The notes beneath the pieces were generated by a model. That model searched no databases, was not told the origin of the DNA, and worked only from the letters and a program-made list of their open reading frames with translations. A stretch of DNA of 64,000 nucleotides from Cryptosporidium bovis (taxonomy: Eukaryota; Apicomplexa; Conoidasida; Eucoccidiorida; Cryptosporidiidae), in assembly GCA_009768925.2 (NCBI GenBank), contig VHIT02000049.1:1-64000 (forward strand). Direction: 5' to 3'. The position numbers were made by a program, and so were the translations under genes. This document shows positions 28,301 to 37,148 of this stretch, piece after piece (the first letter of the stretch is position 1; the number at the start of each line of letters is the position of its first letter).

Positions 28301-31300
28301 TAATTCTAGTTCCTCCCTTGTATGATTCAATTCATCCTGTTTTTCTTCCAATTCTAATATCTTATTTTTTAGTTCATCGATTACTTTTTTTGCGTCCTCA
28401 GACTCTTTTGACTCCAATAATTCGATAACATAATTAATGTACTCTGTATCCCTATTTTTTTGTTTTTGATATGCTAATTCTAATTGCTTCTCTCTTTCTT
28501 TTAATCTTAATTCTATCGATTTTTTAATTCTATCTTCATTCAATGCTATGTCATCTATTTTTTCCAATTTTCTTTTTGCTTCGTTTTCTAAATTGTTCAA
28601 CATATTATTTAATCCTGTTATTGTATCATCTTTATTTAGGTTCTTTCTTAATTCATTCAACTCTTTCTCATAATTTTCCTTCATTTCTTTTATCTCCAAG
28701 GCTTGCTTTGATTCTAAATCTATACGTTCTTTTTCTATTTTATTAATATAATTATCCTTCATATTTATTAATGAACTTATGTGCTTATTATCACCTTCTA
28801 ATACCTTTAATTTATTATTTAAAAACGCCTTCTCCTTCTCGATCTCTTTTATTGTATTAGATGCTGTATCTAATGCCGTCTCCATTTGATTTATTGCACC
28901 TTTCATTGCATTTTTTGTATCCTCGCTTTTTTTATGCTCCTCCTCCATCTTTACTCGCATTTTTTCCTGATTTTTTTTCAATAAGTCCAATATTTTTGCA
29001 TGCTCTTCTAAATTCTTTTTATACTCCTCCTCCAATCTATCCCTATTTTTTCTTTCGTTATCCAATGTTACCTTTAAAATTTTCCCATCTTCTATCTTTA
29101 CCATTTTTTTTTCCTTATTTTCTATATTGTTCATTCTTTTCTCTATTTCATCCTTCAATATTTTATGATATCTCTTTAGTCTTTCTTTCTTCAATATATT
29201 TTGAAAATCATACTTATCATTCATCGCATCTTTAATAAATATATCTTTTGGTATTCTTCCTAATTCTTCACTTTCACCCTCACTGTCACTTACTTCTGAT
29301 TCTTTTGATGATGATGGGAATTTATTATTCTTTTTTTTTGACCTATTACTATTATTTCTTTCTAACTTCTTTTCTCTTGCCTTCACATTTCTTCTAGATA
29401 AAGGTGAATTCATTATATTACTCCTATTTTTATTCATCCTCCTTCCTATTTTACTCACATAAATATTATATTTATCATTTCCTCTACCATTTCTTCTCAT
29501 TTCTGATAATATGCGATCAAAATTTTTATCCTTTAATTTACCTAATCTCATTATATTTCTCACAATATAGTCGTCACCTCTATTTATATATTCACTATAA
29601 TAATCTGGGTCCACTTGGTCTATGAATGTAAACAACTTTTTCAATATCCTTCTATCTTTACCTGTTAAACGTGTTTCACCGCTATTATTCTCATCTACAT
29701 ACCACTTTACTATAGCATTCCTTGCTACATCTCTGAATTTTGAAAACGAAACTCCACTATTCCCCATATCGCTTGCTTCATTTCCTTCTTGTAAATCAAA
29801 TTCATCGTCATAAATCATTGATTCATCTTCTCCATAAGTAAATGATGGTTGCTTTATTATTTTTTTACCTAATAAACCTTGATAATCTAATTTTAAATCT
29901 GGTTGACGATCATAATCGTCAATTGCATTCATTCTCTTATATGGAAAATATGTATCGAATGCTTTACCACCGTCTATTATTTCGCTTCTTTCATCTTCTG
30001 GTAGTTCATCATTATCATAGTATGCATATCTTTGTATTTGTGGGTAGTTATATATTGAATCATACTCATATCTATCCATATTTTCCGAAAATTGATGTGG
30101 CCTAACTACTGGAACATTATCATCATATCTACTTGTGTCGGTTACTTTATTCACACTCAACACCCTTTTATTGTTTGGTTTTCCTATTTGCAATATATAA
30201 TCCCTATAATTATTTCTTGGGTACACTCCAAATACATCATCTTTAAACTCGCTCATACTTTTTCCTGTTCCGAATAATTCCATATTTTCAATATCTATTA
30301 TATTTGTTAAATCAGCTTTTGGCCAATTTAAATGAGTCTTTTTCACTAAGTAATTTCTAAGCTTATCACTATTGCCATATTTATTAACGTAATCTGGCTT
30401 CATCCAAAAATTCCTATATTCATTCACATCAAAATCTGCTCTATCCTCTGGTCTTATTCGTGTATATATAAGCTTTTCTACCTCATTATTGGGTGGAACC
30501 ATTATTGAATTATAATATCTACCACCATTATCAGTATATGGGATTTTTTTGTATCTAGACAGTCCAGGAATTTCCTTTGTTTCAACTTCCAAACATACCT
30601 CTGATGAGACGGAATTAGGTATCTCAAATACCGGAAGTTTGTTTGGTGAATAAACAACTTTGTTTTCGTCATTCGATTCACGTTTTTGTGGTTTTATCAC
30701 TTCCTCAATCTCAATAACAGAATCCATATCCTTGTTACTATTATCATCAGGAATCTCAAATTCCACCACCTTTCTTCCACTTTTCTCGCTAAAATTCACA
30801 CTCTTTATATTTTCCTCGTCCATATCAAATATTAATTCTTCCTTACTTATTTTATCTGATCTTCCTTTCCATGCATTTTCGTAATCTCCAAATATATCAT
30901 TGTTTACAATATGTTCCACTGAAGCTAATATTGTAAATAAATAACCATTTGAAGACTGATATATATGTTGTGCGCAAGTAGATAGCAGCTCAACCACTCG
31001 ATGCATCCACACTTTCTGAAACCCTATTATATTGGCAATGTAAGGGTGGTATCTTGCACCTGAAATAGGCCATCTCATTCTTGGTTTTTGAGATAACAAA
31101 TTCTTACATGCAATTTCCAAAAATTCAGGTATCTCTGCAATGTCCCTCGGTTCTTTGTCTTTCTGATTTGGAGACATACCAAGCAATAATAATCTCACCG
31201 GGACTATATCCTCGTAATTCTCAATGCTTGGGTCGCTCTTTATCAATTCAACCTTCTCATAGTGCCATAGTATTAATCTTTTAAGACAATTCCCAGAGTC

Positions 31301-31615
31301 ATCTAATGGCATAGGCCTTAATAATGATATTAACATTAAATTATTTTTCGCTTCATTAATTGATCTATTATAGTCACTTTCCAACTTTTTCATTATTAAC
31401 CTACATTTCTCCTCGGAGCTTAAATCGTTCCATTTCTCGCTAGCTATTTTATCATACTCATCTCTAGTAGTGTCTATCTGAAATATTTCCTGATCTGCTA
31501 ACTTATTACCCACCAATGACGATTCTGTTCTTGCTTCGTCTAACTGTGAAGAATCACATCTCCTTATTTCAAATAAACCACCCAGTAATAAAATAAGTAT
31601 TACTCCAAAATTCAT
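25352..31615 (-). CDS. Secreted coiled-coil protein, 2087 aa
   Basis: Single exon, ATG at 31615, with a signal peptide (NFGVILILLLGGLFEIRRC). Residues ~50-250 look folded (RWPISGARYHPYI), followed by charged and Tyr/Asn-rich sequence to ~770. A very long coiled-coil, rich in Glu, Lys, Leu and Asn, spans ~790-1450, with an Asn run (NKSNNNNNNL) soon after. An acidic linker leads to a more globular C-terminal ~450 residues with hydrophobic strands (IKLFVLLTD ~1680, LFIFTFEDI ~1861, LMIVPTNSKDE ~1910, GILLLLRTSD ~2033). These resemble the C-terminal domain of the two plus-strand neighbours, but more weakly. Coiled coil alone would suggest an SMC or myosin-like protein, but the signal peptide and missing ATPase argue against that. 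Function unknown. Confidence 0.86.
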   Translation of the reverse strand: MNFGVILILLLGGLFEIRRCDSSQLDEARTESSLVGNKLADQEIFQIDTTRDEYDKIASEKWNDLSSEEKCRLIMKKLESDYNRSINEAKNNLMLISLLRPMPLDDSGNCLKRLILWHYEKVELIKSDPSIENYEDIVPVRLLLLGMSPNQKDKEPRDIAEIPEFLEIACKNLLSQKPRMRWPISGARYHPYIANIIGFQKVWMHRVVELLSTCAQHIYQSSNGYLFTILASVEHIVNNDIFGDYENAWKGRSDKISKEELIFDMDEENIKSVNFSEKSGRKVVEFEIPDDNSNKDMDSVIEIEEVIKPQKRESNDENKVVYSPNKLPVFEIPNSVSSEVCLEVETKEIPGLSRYKKIPYTDNGGRYYNSIMVPPNNEVEKLIYTRIRPEDRADFDVNEYRNFWMKPDYVNKYGNSDKLRNYLVKKTHLNWPKADLTNIIDIENMELFGTGKSMSEFKDDVFGVYPRNNYRDYILQIGKPNNKRVLSVNKVTDTSRYDDNVPVVRPHQFSENMDRYEYDSIYNYPQIQRYAYYDNDELPEDERSEIIDGGKAFDTYFPYKRMNAIDDYDRQPDLKLDYQGLLGKKIIKQPSFTYGEDESMIYDDEFDLQEGNEASDMGNSGVSFSKFRDVARNAIVKWYVDENNSGETRLTGKDRRILKKLFTFIDQVDPDYYSEYINRGDDYIVRNIMRLGKLKDKNFDRILSEMRRNGRGNDKYNIYVSKIGRRMNKNRSNIMNSPLSRRNVKAREKKLERNNSNRSKKKNNKFPSSSKESEVSDSEGESEELGRIPKDIFIKDAMNDKYDFQNILKKERLKRYHKILKDEIEKRMNNIENKEKKMVKIEDGKILKVTLDNERKNRDRLEEEYKKNLEEHAKILDLLKKNQEKMRVKMEEEHKKSEDTKNAMKGAINQMETALDTASNTIKEIEKEKAFLNNKLKVLEGDNKHISSLINMKDNYINKIEKERIDLESKQALEIKEMKENYEKELNELRKNLNKDDTITGLNNMLNNLENEAKRKLEKIDDIALNEDRIKKSIELRLKEREKQLELAYQKQKNRDTEYINYVIELLESKESEDAKKVIDELKNKILELEEKQDELNHTREELELINDDLIQTVENQNINLKNLMKKSENMKVQKETALEELNIAKNKLDDIRQVEDRLKKQLRDIKENGTPSDEILRHLEKSLKLAEEEKGLALEIVRNAQVNYDNTDRNMKMALSKLDNMRNKVDKQRVFENELKNEIDKRYKVNKNALKSTLKEDEEDEIKPLNAREIKELNRLRGLGLDELKDEEKKRLVMLGQRQLATMELSVVNTFNELNNQVAEVLDEEEKEKSNILWEQVSDTKINRMELENSIGNILLEKIQGQEDTIQNMKNLLEETQSTITELNKQLLLQRELSEEASNKSNNNNNNLLQIYGINKSKDEELNIFGDEMSNDIMMAVEEESVVKNNIDESVDMNKEKAPMLLMKELENKLSKMNEKEGTVINDEKEEIEVKRENKEKTDTDVKKNSVQEKSQVIGTNNNLGRMEHSTSPTSTIQKMIMHETIDYDKKDTFVGNTKYELVVNKHDNPILEEMGTKGSLSEDKYKNENNNVYMLHDVQKERQPSKLITCDNIVGSINRNLDQYLSKYEEKFRSSKGSDVISYSEVMSRTVLPGMQYDECYNSTILAFENFQELIQDKGIYIKLFVLLTDFKDTLMIGDLSKTGYKMSSIPKLIYRVLSDTIMKKENTNNGRIETVVNNFPSEWIHEHIRTCKDLISGTSLESITKMSSSSSIYKNVMGLGKVFGLGLGTSSGNGNINSHMLPKDHPPMYIGNIEVTPRPDKEPCIRLIKRIKQRVSEINGLLMKKKELQERLKIDNADSNLFIFTFEDIIPYDLNNQFTTHYCEKYIIDLFIKINNMEWRANKFKNSNSLIRLMIVPTNSKDEYVNDNYVNLEEWKSEGIRLSYNSDIINNWMGNSLMDYLTNKRLLRNGLYFSNEMAKKIILSILDSINYYNKDNLTTEDNNTNNSGLLNTIINTVQEKMNIDTNTNNTDKKNNVIPGILLLLRTSDLIPENTAINPTLLDLRPNESPYLIETIKNSRNSQEQAVLE

Positions 31616-32483
31616 TACTGAGTGGAATAATTTTCACACATAAATGAATACGTTTTTATTGAAACTATATTAGCCTTCCTTGTTCACAACAAAAAAAACT
31701 CTTTTGAAACTTTACTTTTTAGCACAAATTGAAGTATGTTATCCTTAAATTTAATAATATATTCCTTTCAATGTTTTGTTATCTCACACGTATAAATTCA
31801 TTTCTACATGTACCGAATTATTTTTTTATCATATTGGCACTATTAGACCTATTTTTATTTCATATTGAGACGTGACGCCAATCACTATCATGCATAACGT
31901 CCAATGCAGCCTTTAGTGTAGACTGATGCAGAATTATTCAATATAATGTTATTTTAATGTGAGTCAAATGTAAAAATTGGTTTTAATTGGCTTGTTTATC
32001 TAGTCTAGTTGGCGTCTTATATGTACATAATAGTATTTTAAATATTTGTAATTCCTCACCCCACAACCATTTTTTTGAATGCTTTTCCATCTCTTGTGCC
32101 TTCAGTGTAGAATGAATAAAGATAATTATGTGTGTAAATGTAATACTACAATAACTCAGTACAACCACTTTATATTTACAAATTATTTATTATCTTGTTT
32201 GTTCTATCTAACCAACTTCACAAATCATACTGTCATTTTCAATTAAAAATGGGTATCCTATTTCTCTCTTTAATTCTGGTTTATTGCATTGAAATTTTTT
32301 AATTTATCTATCCACATGCAAAAATTGTGTTTATTTTGTGAGCATAAATGCATTTTTTTTGTTGCAAGTACCGGTATTTATCCATAGCGGGTTTTGCTAT
32401 GAATAAAGTATTGTGGGTAAAAGTGGGAATAGATAGAATATATGTGAGATGAACAAAAATAAAATTAAGAATCAAGTAAACGA
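31616..32483. promoter_or_regulatory. Divergent promoter region, coiled-coil gene and VPS53
   Basis: 868-bp AT-rich spacer that separates the secretome island from the housekeeping half. It contains GTGACGCCAAT (about 31870) but no strong motif. The small minus-strand frames here overlap the VPS53 start or lack credible composition. Confidence 0.5.
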
Positions 32484-35400
32484 ATGCAGCCGCACAAGAA
32501 CGAAGATGAATGTATGTTACATGAAAGGATGGAGAAGGCAAAAAAAATAGATACAGATGAAATATATCAAGTATTCGGAGAAAATGAGCTAGAAAAAGAT
32601 CATTTTTGTTTGGAGTATGTGAATAGTAAATTCCCAGATGAACATAGTTTGTCGAACATCGAAAACATAATAAAAGAATTGCAATTAGAGGAAAAAAACA
32701 TAGACAAAGAAATAGAATTTGATCTAAAAGAGTTGTGTTCAAGTAATACAATCGGTGATTTTGTGAATTATTTGGTTGAAATAGAAAACAGTTTGATACC
32801 AAATATAAAGTTAATAGATAAACATGGAAAATCATCTCTAAACAATATTGAGTATATGTTAAACAACTTACAAAGATTAGATGAGCAACAAAGTAATTTA
32901 ATAGGAGCGAAAAAACTATTGGAAGAAGTTTATGTTTATATATTAGTGCTAGAGGAAATGAAAAAGTATGTTAAAATTAGGGATTACAGCGAGGTAATAC
33001 TATTGTTGGTGTTGGAGCATTACCAACAAAGTAAACTAACTGACTCAATAGATGATGTTAATTTAAGTAAGGTAATTAGATTCGAGTTAAGTAATGCCGG
33101 TCTTGGTGAACATAAGGTATTTGAATTAATAAAAAAGACAATAGCCGAGTATGAGGCGTTAAAGAAAACATTTAAAGAACAAATAATGGATGATTTTATG
33201 TCGTTAATAGATCCGTGTGTATTGTTTTTGAATATTATTGGAGATGAGAAAAATGACGAGTTGATAAAAACAAACACAGTAATAACGCCACCACAATATT
33301 TAGAAGCACCTGAAAAATATATAACGCAAATGAGATCATGTTGCTACTGTGTAGATTTAGTAGGAGGATTCGAATTTAGAAATGAAATAATAAATAAATT
33401 TTCAGAAAGATTACTGGAGCCGTACAATAAATTATTTGGTACAATACATCACAATAACATGAATCGCAGAAACAAGGTGGTAATAAACGGAGACAAGGCA
33501 TCAATTAGTAACACATTCGGACTAGAATTACTGGAAAGAAGATTCTCATGGTATAAAAGATTTATGAAAGAGTATGAGCAACAATTCGGTGAAATATTTT
33601 TAACAACTTGGGAAATAATGACGGTATTAACGGAAAAGTACTTCATATACACTAGAAAACATATAATGGAAGTATTAGGTGATAACGGAAACAACATAGA
33701 CTACTCATTTATAATAAAATACAGTTTGTTATGTCATCAATTTGAATGTTATGTAATATCAAAGTTTGTGCAGGTATATGACCAAAATATGTTAATGTGT
33801 GAGTTGGAGGAATACAAGAGTGATGGATCGTTTGTCAACAATAGTAACATATATAATTTGAAAAATCATGTAATAAGAAATTACTATGAGTCAAATGAAG
33901 TTGAAATAAGAAAAACTATATTTAATGACAGGAGCAACGGTGGTTTATTTCTTTTCCAATCTCCTTTTTTGGCCTCATTTGAAAATAAGGATTCAGAAAT
34001 GGAATTTTCCAAGAGTGTTTATCCAAATATAAGAAATTTATTAACGGAATGTTTTATTCCATATCTAACATCCTACTTTGATGCAAAAAAAGAACTATTG
34101 AGAAAAAAAATGAAAGAATTGACTGCAAATGATAACATGATGGAAAATTCACAAATAAAAAAGGAAATTTATATGTTAAGCAACAACGAAACAATACCAT
34201 TAATATGGAACTCTTGTATGGAATTATTTAAGTTAATAAATACTTTATTTATTGAAATAAAACATTTACTGAGTTATGATGATGTTTACTTTCAATTTAA
34301 TAGCTTGATAATGCAAATGTGTAGTTTTTACTTAAACATAATCACCCAAACTTGCAATATACAAATAAATGGTATTACAGAAAAGTGTGTTCAGTTGAAA
34401 AACATGTCTTCAGGAATAAATTCTTTGGAAAATTTTGTGGAAACAGTTGTAAGCACTGTCTCTAATCAGACAAGCAAAGTGGTTGCGGCAGCAACTACAG
34501 GAATTGGGGAAGCTTCAATTATAACAGGGGAGACAGGAAATTCGAATAACGCACCACAAAGCAATAAGTATATTGGAAACGGGAGTTCTATGATAATGTC
34601 TAATATATTTGGATCAGGAGGAAGTATATTTAAGTACGATCCAAAAAAAATTGGAGCGACTTTGGGTTCTATTGATTATATGGAGTGGATGTATGATAGA
34701 TTAGACAAAATGGTGATGAAAGAGCGAAATAAAATGATAATTGAACAAGAGGGAAGCAATGAAAGTTGTGAATTTAGAAATGAAATTAATTTAAATGGTA
34801 ACGAGGACAACATGAATGATGAAAGTCACAACTATATAACAAATCACAATATAATGTTTAATAACAACATGTGGGTCATAAGAAGAGTGATTTTGAAAAG
34901 CATAATAAAAGATATTATGCGTAGTGTAGCACCAATTATGGCAGATTGGTATACTAAAAAAATGCAAAAATATAATGACACTTTATTGAATAACTGTAAA
35001 AGCGGAAAAACAAGGAATTTTAGCGTTGTAAATGCCATATCTGACTCAAATTTAACAGGTATTTCATCACTAACTGATAATTTGTATGACATATTGCTTG
35101 GTACAAAGAATAATAACAAGGAAAATAGCTATTTTCAATACATCAAATATATAGCCGACATCTATAAATATAAGGTTATAAACCAGACAATGGTTCAAGT
35201 ATTAACAGACAGCTTAGGTCATATTAACAACTTTTTTAAGGGACAAAAAGTAGATGACGCAGTTGTCAATATCTTATCACAAGAGATAAACAAATTATCA
35301 TTACTTTTCTTGGAACTACCCTCTTATTATCCGAATATATATATTCCAAAAGCCTATGTTGGTACAATAAATAAGTTAACAAACAAAAGTTTAAAATATA

Positions 35401-35531
35401 TTAATTTGCGAGATATTTACGCCTTTAATGGCGATAATATAAGTACTACATCAAACACAGTTTTTAATGAATATAAAATCATACATGGAAAAACGAATTG
35501 TAGTGGTGGTCAAACAGGTGGAAACAAATAA
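32484..35531 (+). CDS. VPS53: VPS53, GARP/EARP tethering complex subunit
   Basis: 1015 residues, single exon, ATG at 32484. The N-terminus carries the VPS53 signature: EYVNSKFPDEHSLSNIENII corresponds to the family's motif around a Phe-Pro-(Thr/Asp)-Glu-x-Ser-Leu core, followed by a predicted coiled coil and an all-helical rod typical of the COG/exocyst/GARP superfamily. VPS53 acts with VPS51, VPS52 and VPS54 to tether endosome-derived vesicles at the trans-Golgi network. In an apicomplexan this would serve Golgi retrieval and secretory-organelle traffic. Length is somewhat above the human protein. Residues ~650-800 contain a Gly/Ser/Asn-rich insert and the end (CSGGQTGGNK) is low-complexity. 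There is no signal peptide, unlike the genes to its left. Confidence 0.85.
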   Translation: MQPHKNEDECMLHERMEKAKKIDTDEIYQVFGENELEKDHFCLEYVNSKFPDEHSLSNIENIIKELQLEEKNIDKEIEFDLKELCSSNTIGDFVNYLVEIENSLIPNIKLIDKHGKSSLNNIEYMLNNLQRLDEQQSNLIGAKKLLEEVYVYILVLEEMKKYVKIRDYSEVILLLVLEHYQQSKLTDSIDDVNLSKVIRFELSNAGLGEHKVFELIKKTIAEYEALKKTFKEQIMDDFMSLIDPCVLFLNIIGDEKNDELIKTNTVITPPQYLEAPEKYITQMRSCCYCVDLVGGFEFRNEIINKFSERLLEPYNKLFGTIHHNNMNRRNKVVINGDKASISNTFGLELLERRFSWYKRFMKEYEQQFGEIFLTTWEIMTVLTEKYFIYTRKHIMEVLGDNGNNIDYSFIIKYSLLCHQFECYVISKFVQVYDQNMLMCELEEYKSDGSFVNNSNIYNLKNHVIRNYYESNEVEIRKTIFNDRSNGGLFLFQSPFLASFENKDSEMEFSKSVYPNIRNLLTECFIPYLTSYFDAKKELLRKKMKELTANDNMMENSQIKKEIYMLSNNETIPLIWNSCMELFKLINTLFIEIKHLLSYDDVYFQFNSLIMQMCSFYLNIITQTCNIQINGITEKCVQLKNMSSGINSLENFVETVVSTVSNQTSKVVAAATTGIGEASIITGETGNSNNAPQSNKYIGNGSSMIMSNIFGSGGSIFKYDPKKIGATLGSIDYMEWMYDRLDKMVMKERNKMIIEQEGSNESCEFRNEINLNGNEDNMNDESHNYITNHNIMFNNNMWVIRRVILKSIIKDIMRSVAPIMADWYTKKMQKYNDTLLNNCKSGKTRNFSVVNAISDSNLTGISSLTDNLYDILLGTKNNNKENSYFQYIKYIADIYKYKVINQTMVQVLTDSLGHINNFFKGQKVDDAVVNILSQEINKLSLLFLELPSYYPNIYIPKAYVGTINKLTNKSLKYINLRDIYAFNGDNISTTSNTVFNEYKIIHGKTNCSGGQTGGNK

Positions 35532-37148
35532 TGTTATTCTTCAAGTAAATTAAATTCAAATTCATTTCTAAAATGTTCTGACAAATAATTCGAAACTTTA
35601 GAAATCTTGAATATTACAGCTAAAAACAAAACCTATTTATAATGCAATTTTAGAAAATAAGTTATTTTTACATGTTATTTTCAAATTAACGAACTCAATA
35701 ATAAATATCGAACGTTTTTTTAAATTGATTCAGAAGTATGTCAAGTTATGAAATTAATATATGAACATAAATCGAACTAGTACAAATTAATGTAAATGCC
35801 AACAATTATAATTTCAAAATATGCGAAATAAAGATTAATTGGCGAATCAATACATGTGCCTACATATAACCTCAAGCCTAAATGGCGTATTATTAAACTA
35901 GTTAAAAATCGGTCATCATCCCAAATATTAGAAATGAGGTAAGGACGGTGAAATTGCGAAAAGCAAACATTAGATAATAAAAAAATTAATAAAAATAGTA
36001 ATAATATGAATCAGGGAGGTAATATATATACATATATACCTACATACATACATATATACATACGTACATACATATATATATTCATTTTTCTATATAATGA
36101 TGTGAGACATTATATCTACATAATAATTCTAATTTATTACTATTTATATCTAATAATGGTATTAATAATTCCACAATGTTTAAAGGCAATGAAAATACAT
36201 ATATTAATTTAATTTACTTTCATTCCATTATTGATAATTAATTTATGTCGTTAATGATATCACCAAAATAACGAATAAGTATAAAGAAATAATAATCCAT
36301 ATTATTTGTATTCACAACAACTAAGTAAATAATACTAGTACAGTTAATATTATATAATATTAATATTATAATTTTCACAATAATTAATACAATAATATAT
36401 GGATATGTACATGTGTTTTATGGTAATTGACAACAAAACTTTAATCACAAATCACGTTTCTTTTCTTCATTAATTACATTCATATTCTCCATCTTAAAAT
36501 AGCTTCTCTACTATTTAATAAGGACACCACTATTATGCACACACCTACATGCGTGCATTTATACACAAAATTGCATGTAATTATTTAATACACAAACATT
36601 ATACAATTTATTTACTGGTATTACTAACATCATAGTGTTAGTAATCACATATTTGCCATGTATTTATATAATAAACCATAGAAATATTGTAAATAAATAC
36701 AAAGAAAAAAATTATTATATAATATCCAATAGGCACTAGTATTTAACATACTTTAAAATAGAATATATACAATATTGAATATTGTGTATATTAATCCCAC
36801 AAACCACAAACTCTTTTTTTTTATTTTTTAATTTTTTTAATTTTTTTTTATTTTTAATAATTTTAACCCCGTTTTATATAAATCCCCTTTTATACCCCAT
36901 AACACATACAAATCTATATACATTAACATGTACAGATTATCTGAAACTTTTTTTATTATTTATCTTAAAAAGTTATATCCCCTTTTAAACCCCAATTTAA
37001 TTATCCCCAGTAAAACATTTAATTCGTTTTTTCCACTAAAATAATATTACCCAATAATTGTTCATAAATATTGCCAGTAATTTACTATTTTGTATTAACA
37101 TGTTACAACTCAGGTTATCACAGAGAAAACATAACATATTCTATTTGA
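35532..37148. other. Intergenic, convergent gene ends
   Basis: 1.6 kb between the 3' ends of VPS53 (plus) and the CELF-like gene (minus). It is extremely AT-rich, with a (CATA)n-type tract near 36028-36080, long T-runs at 36811-36870 and many direct A/T repeats. No gene or RNA recognised; the 68-codon frames are compositional. Confidence 0.6.
36028..36080. repeat. Degenerate (CATA)n microsatellite
   Basis: Interrupted tetranucleotide repeat of CATA/TACA type in AT-rich spacer. Confidence 0.75.

Noticed and set aside
27276-31284. Many plus-strand frames opposite the coiled-coil gene
   Set aside because: They are mirrors of its Glu/Lys/Asn codons read on the other strand (Leu/Phe/Ser-rich), while the minus-strand frame is one continuous 2087-codon ORF with a signal peptide.
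25352-31615. SMC/RAD50 or myosin identity for the coiled-coil protein
   Set aside because: No Walker motifs or motor domain, and it starts with a signal peptide.
35532-37148. Possible centromere or origin in the very AT-rich spacer
   Set aside because: Composition is only slightly more extreme than other convergent spacers, and no array or defined element was seen.
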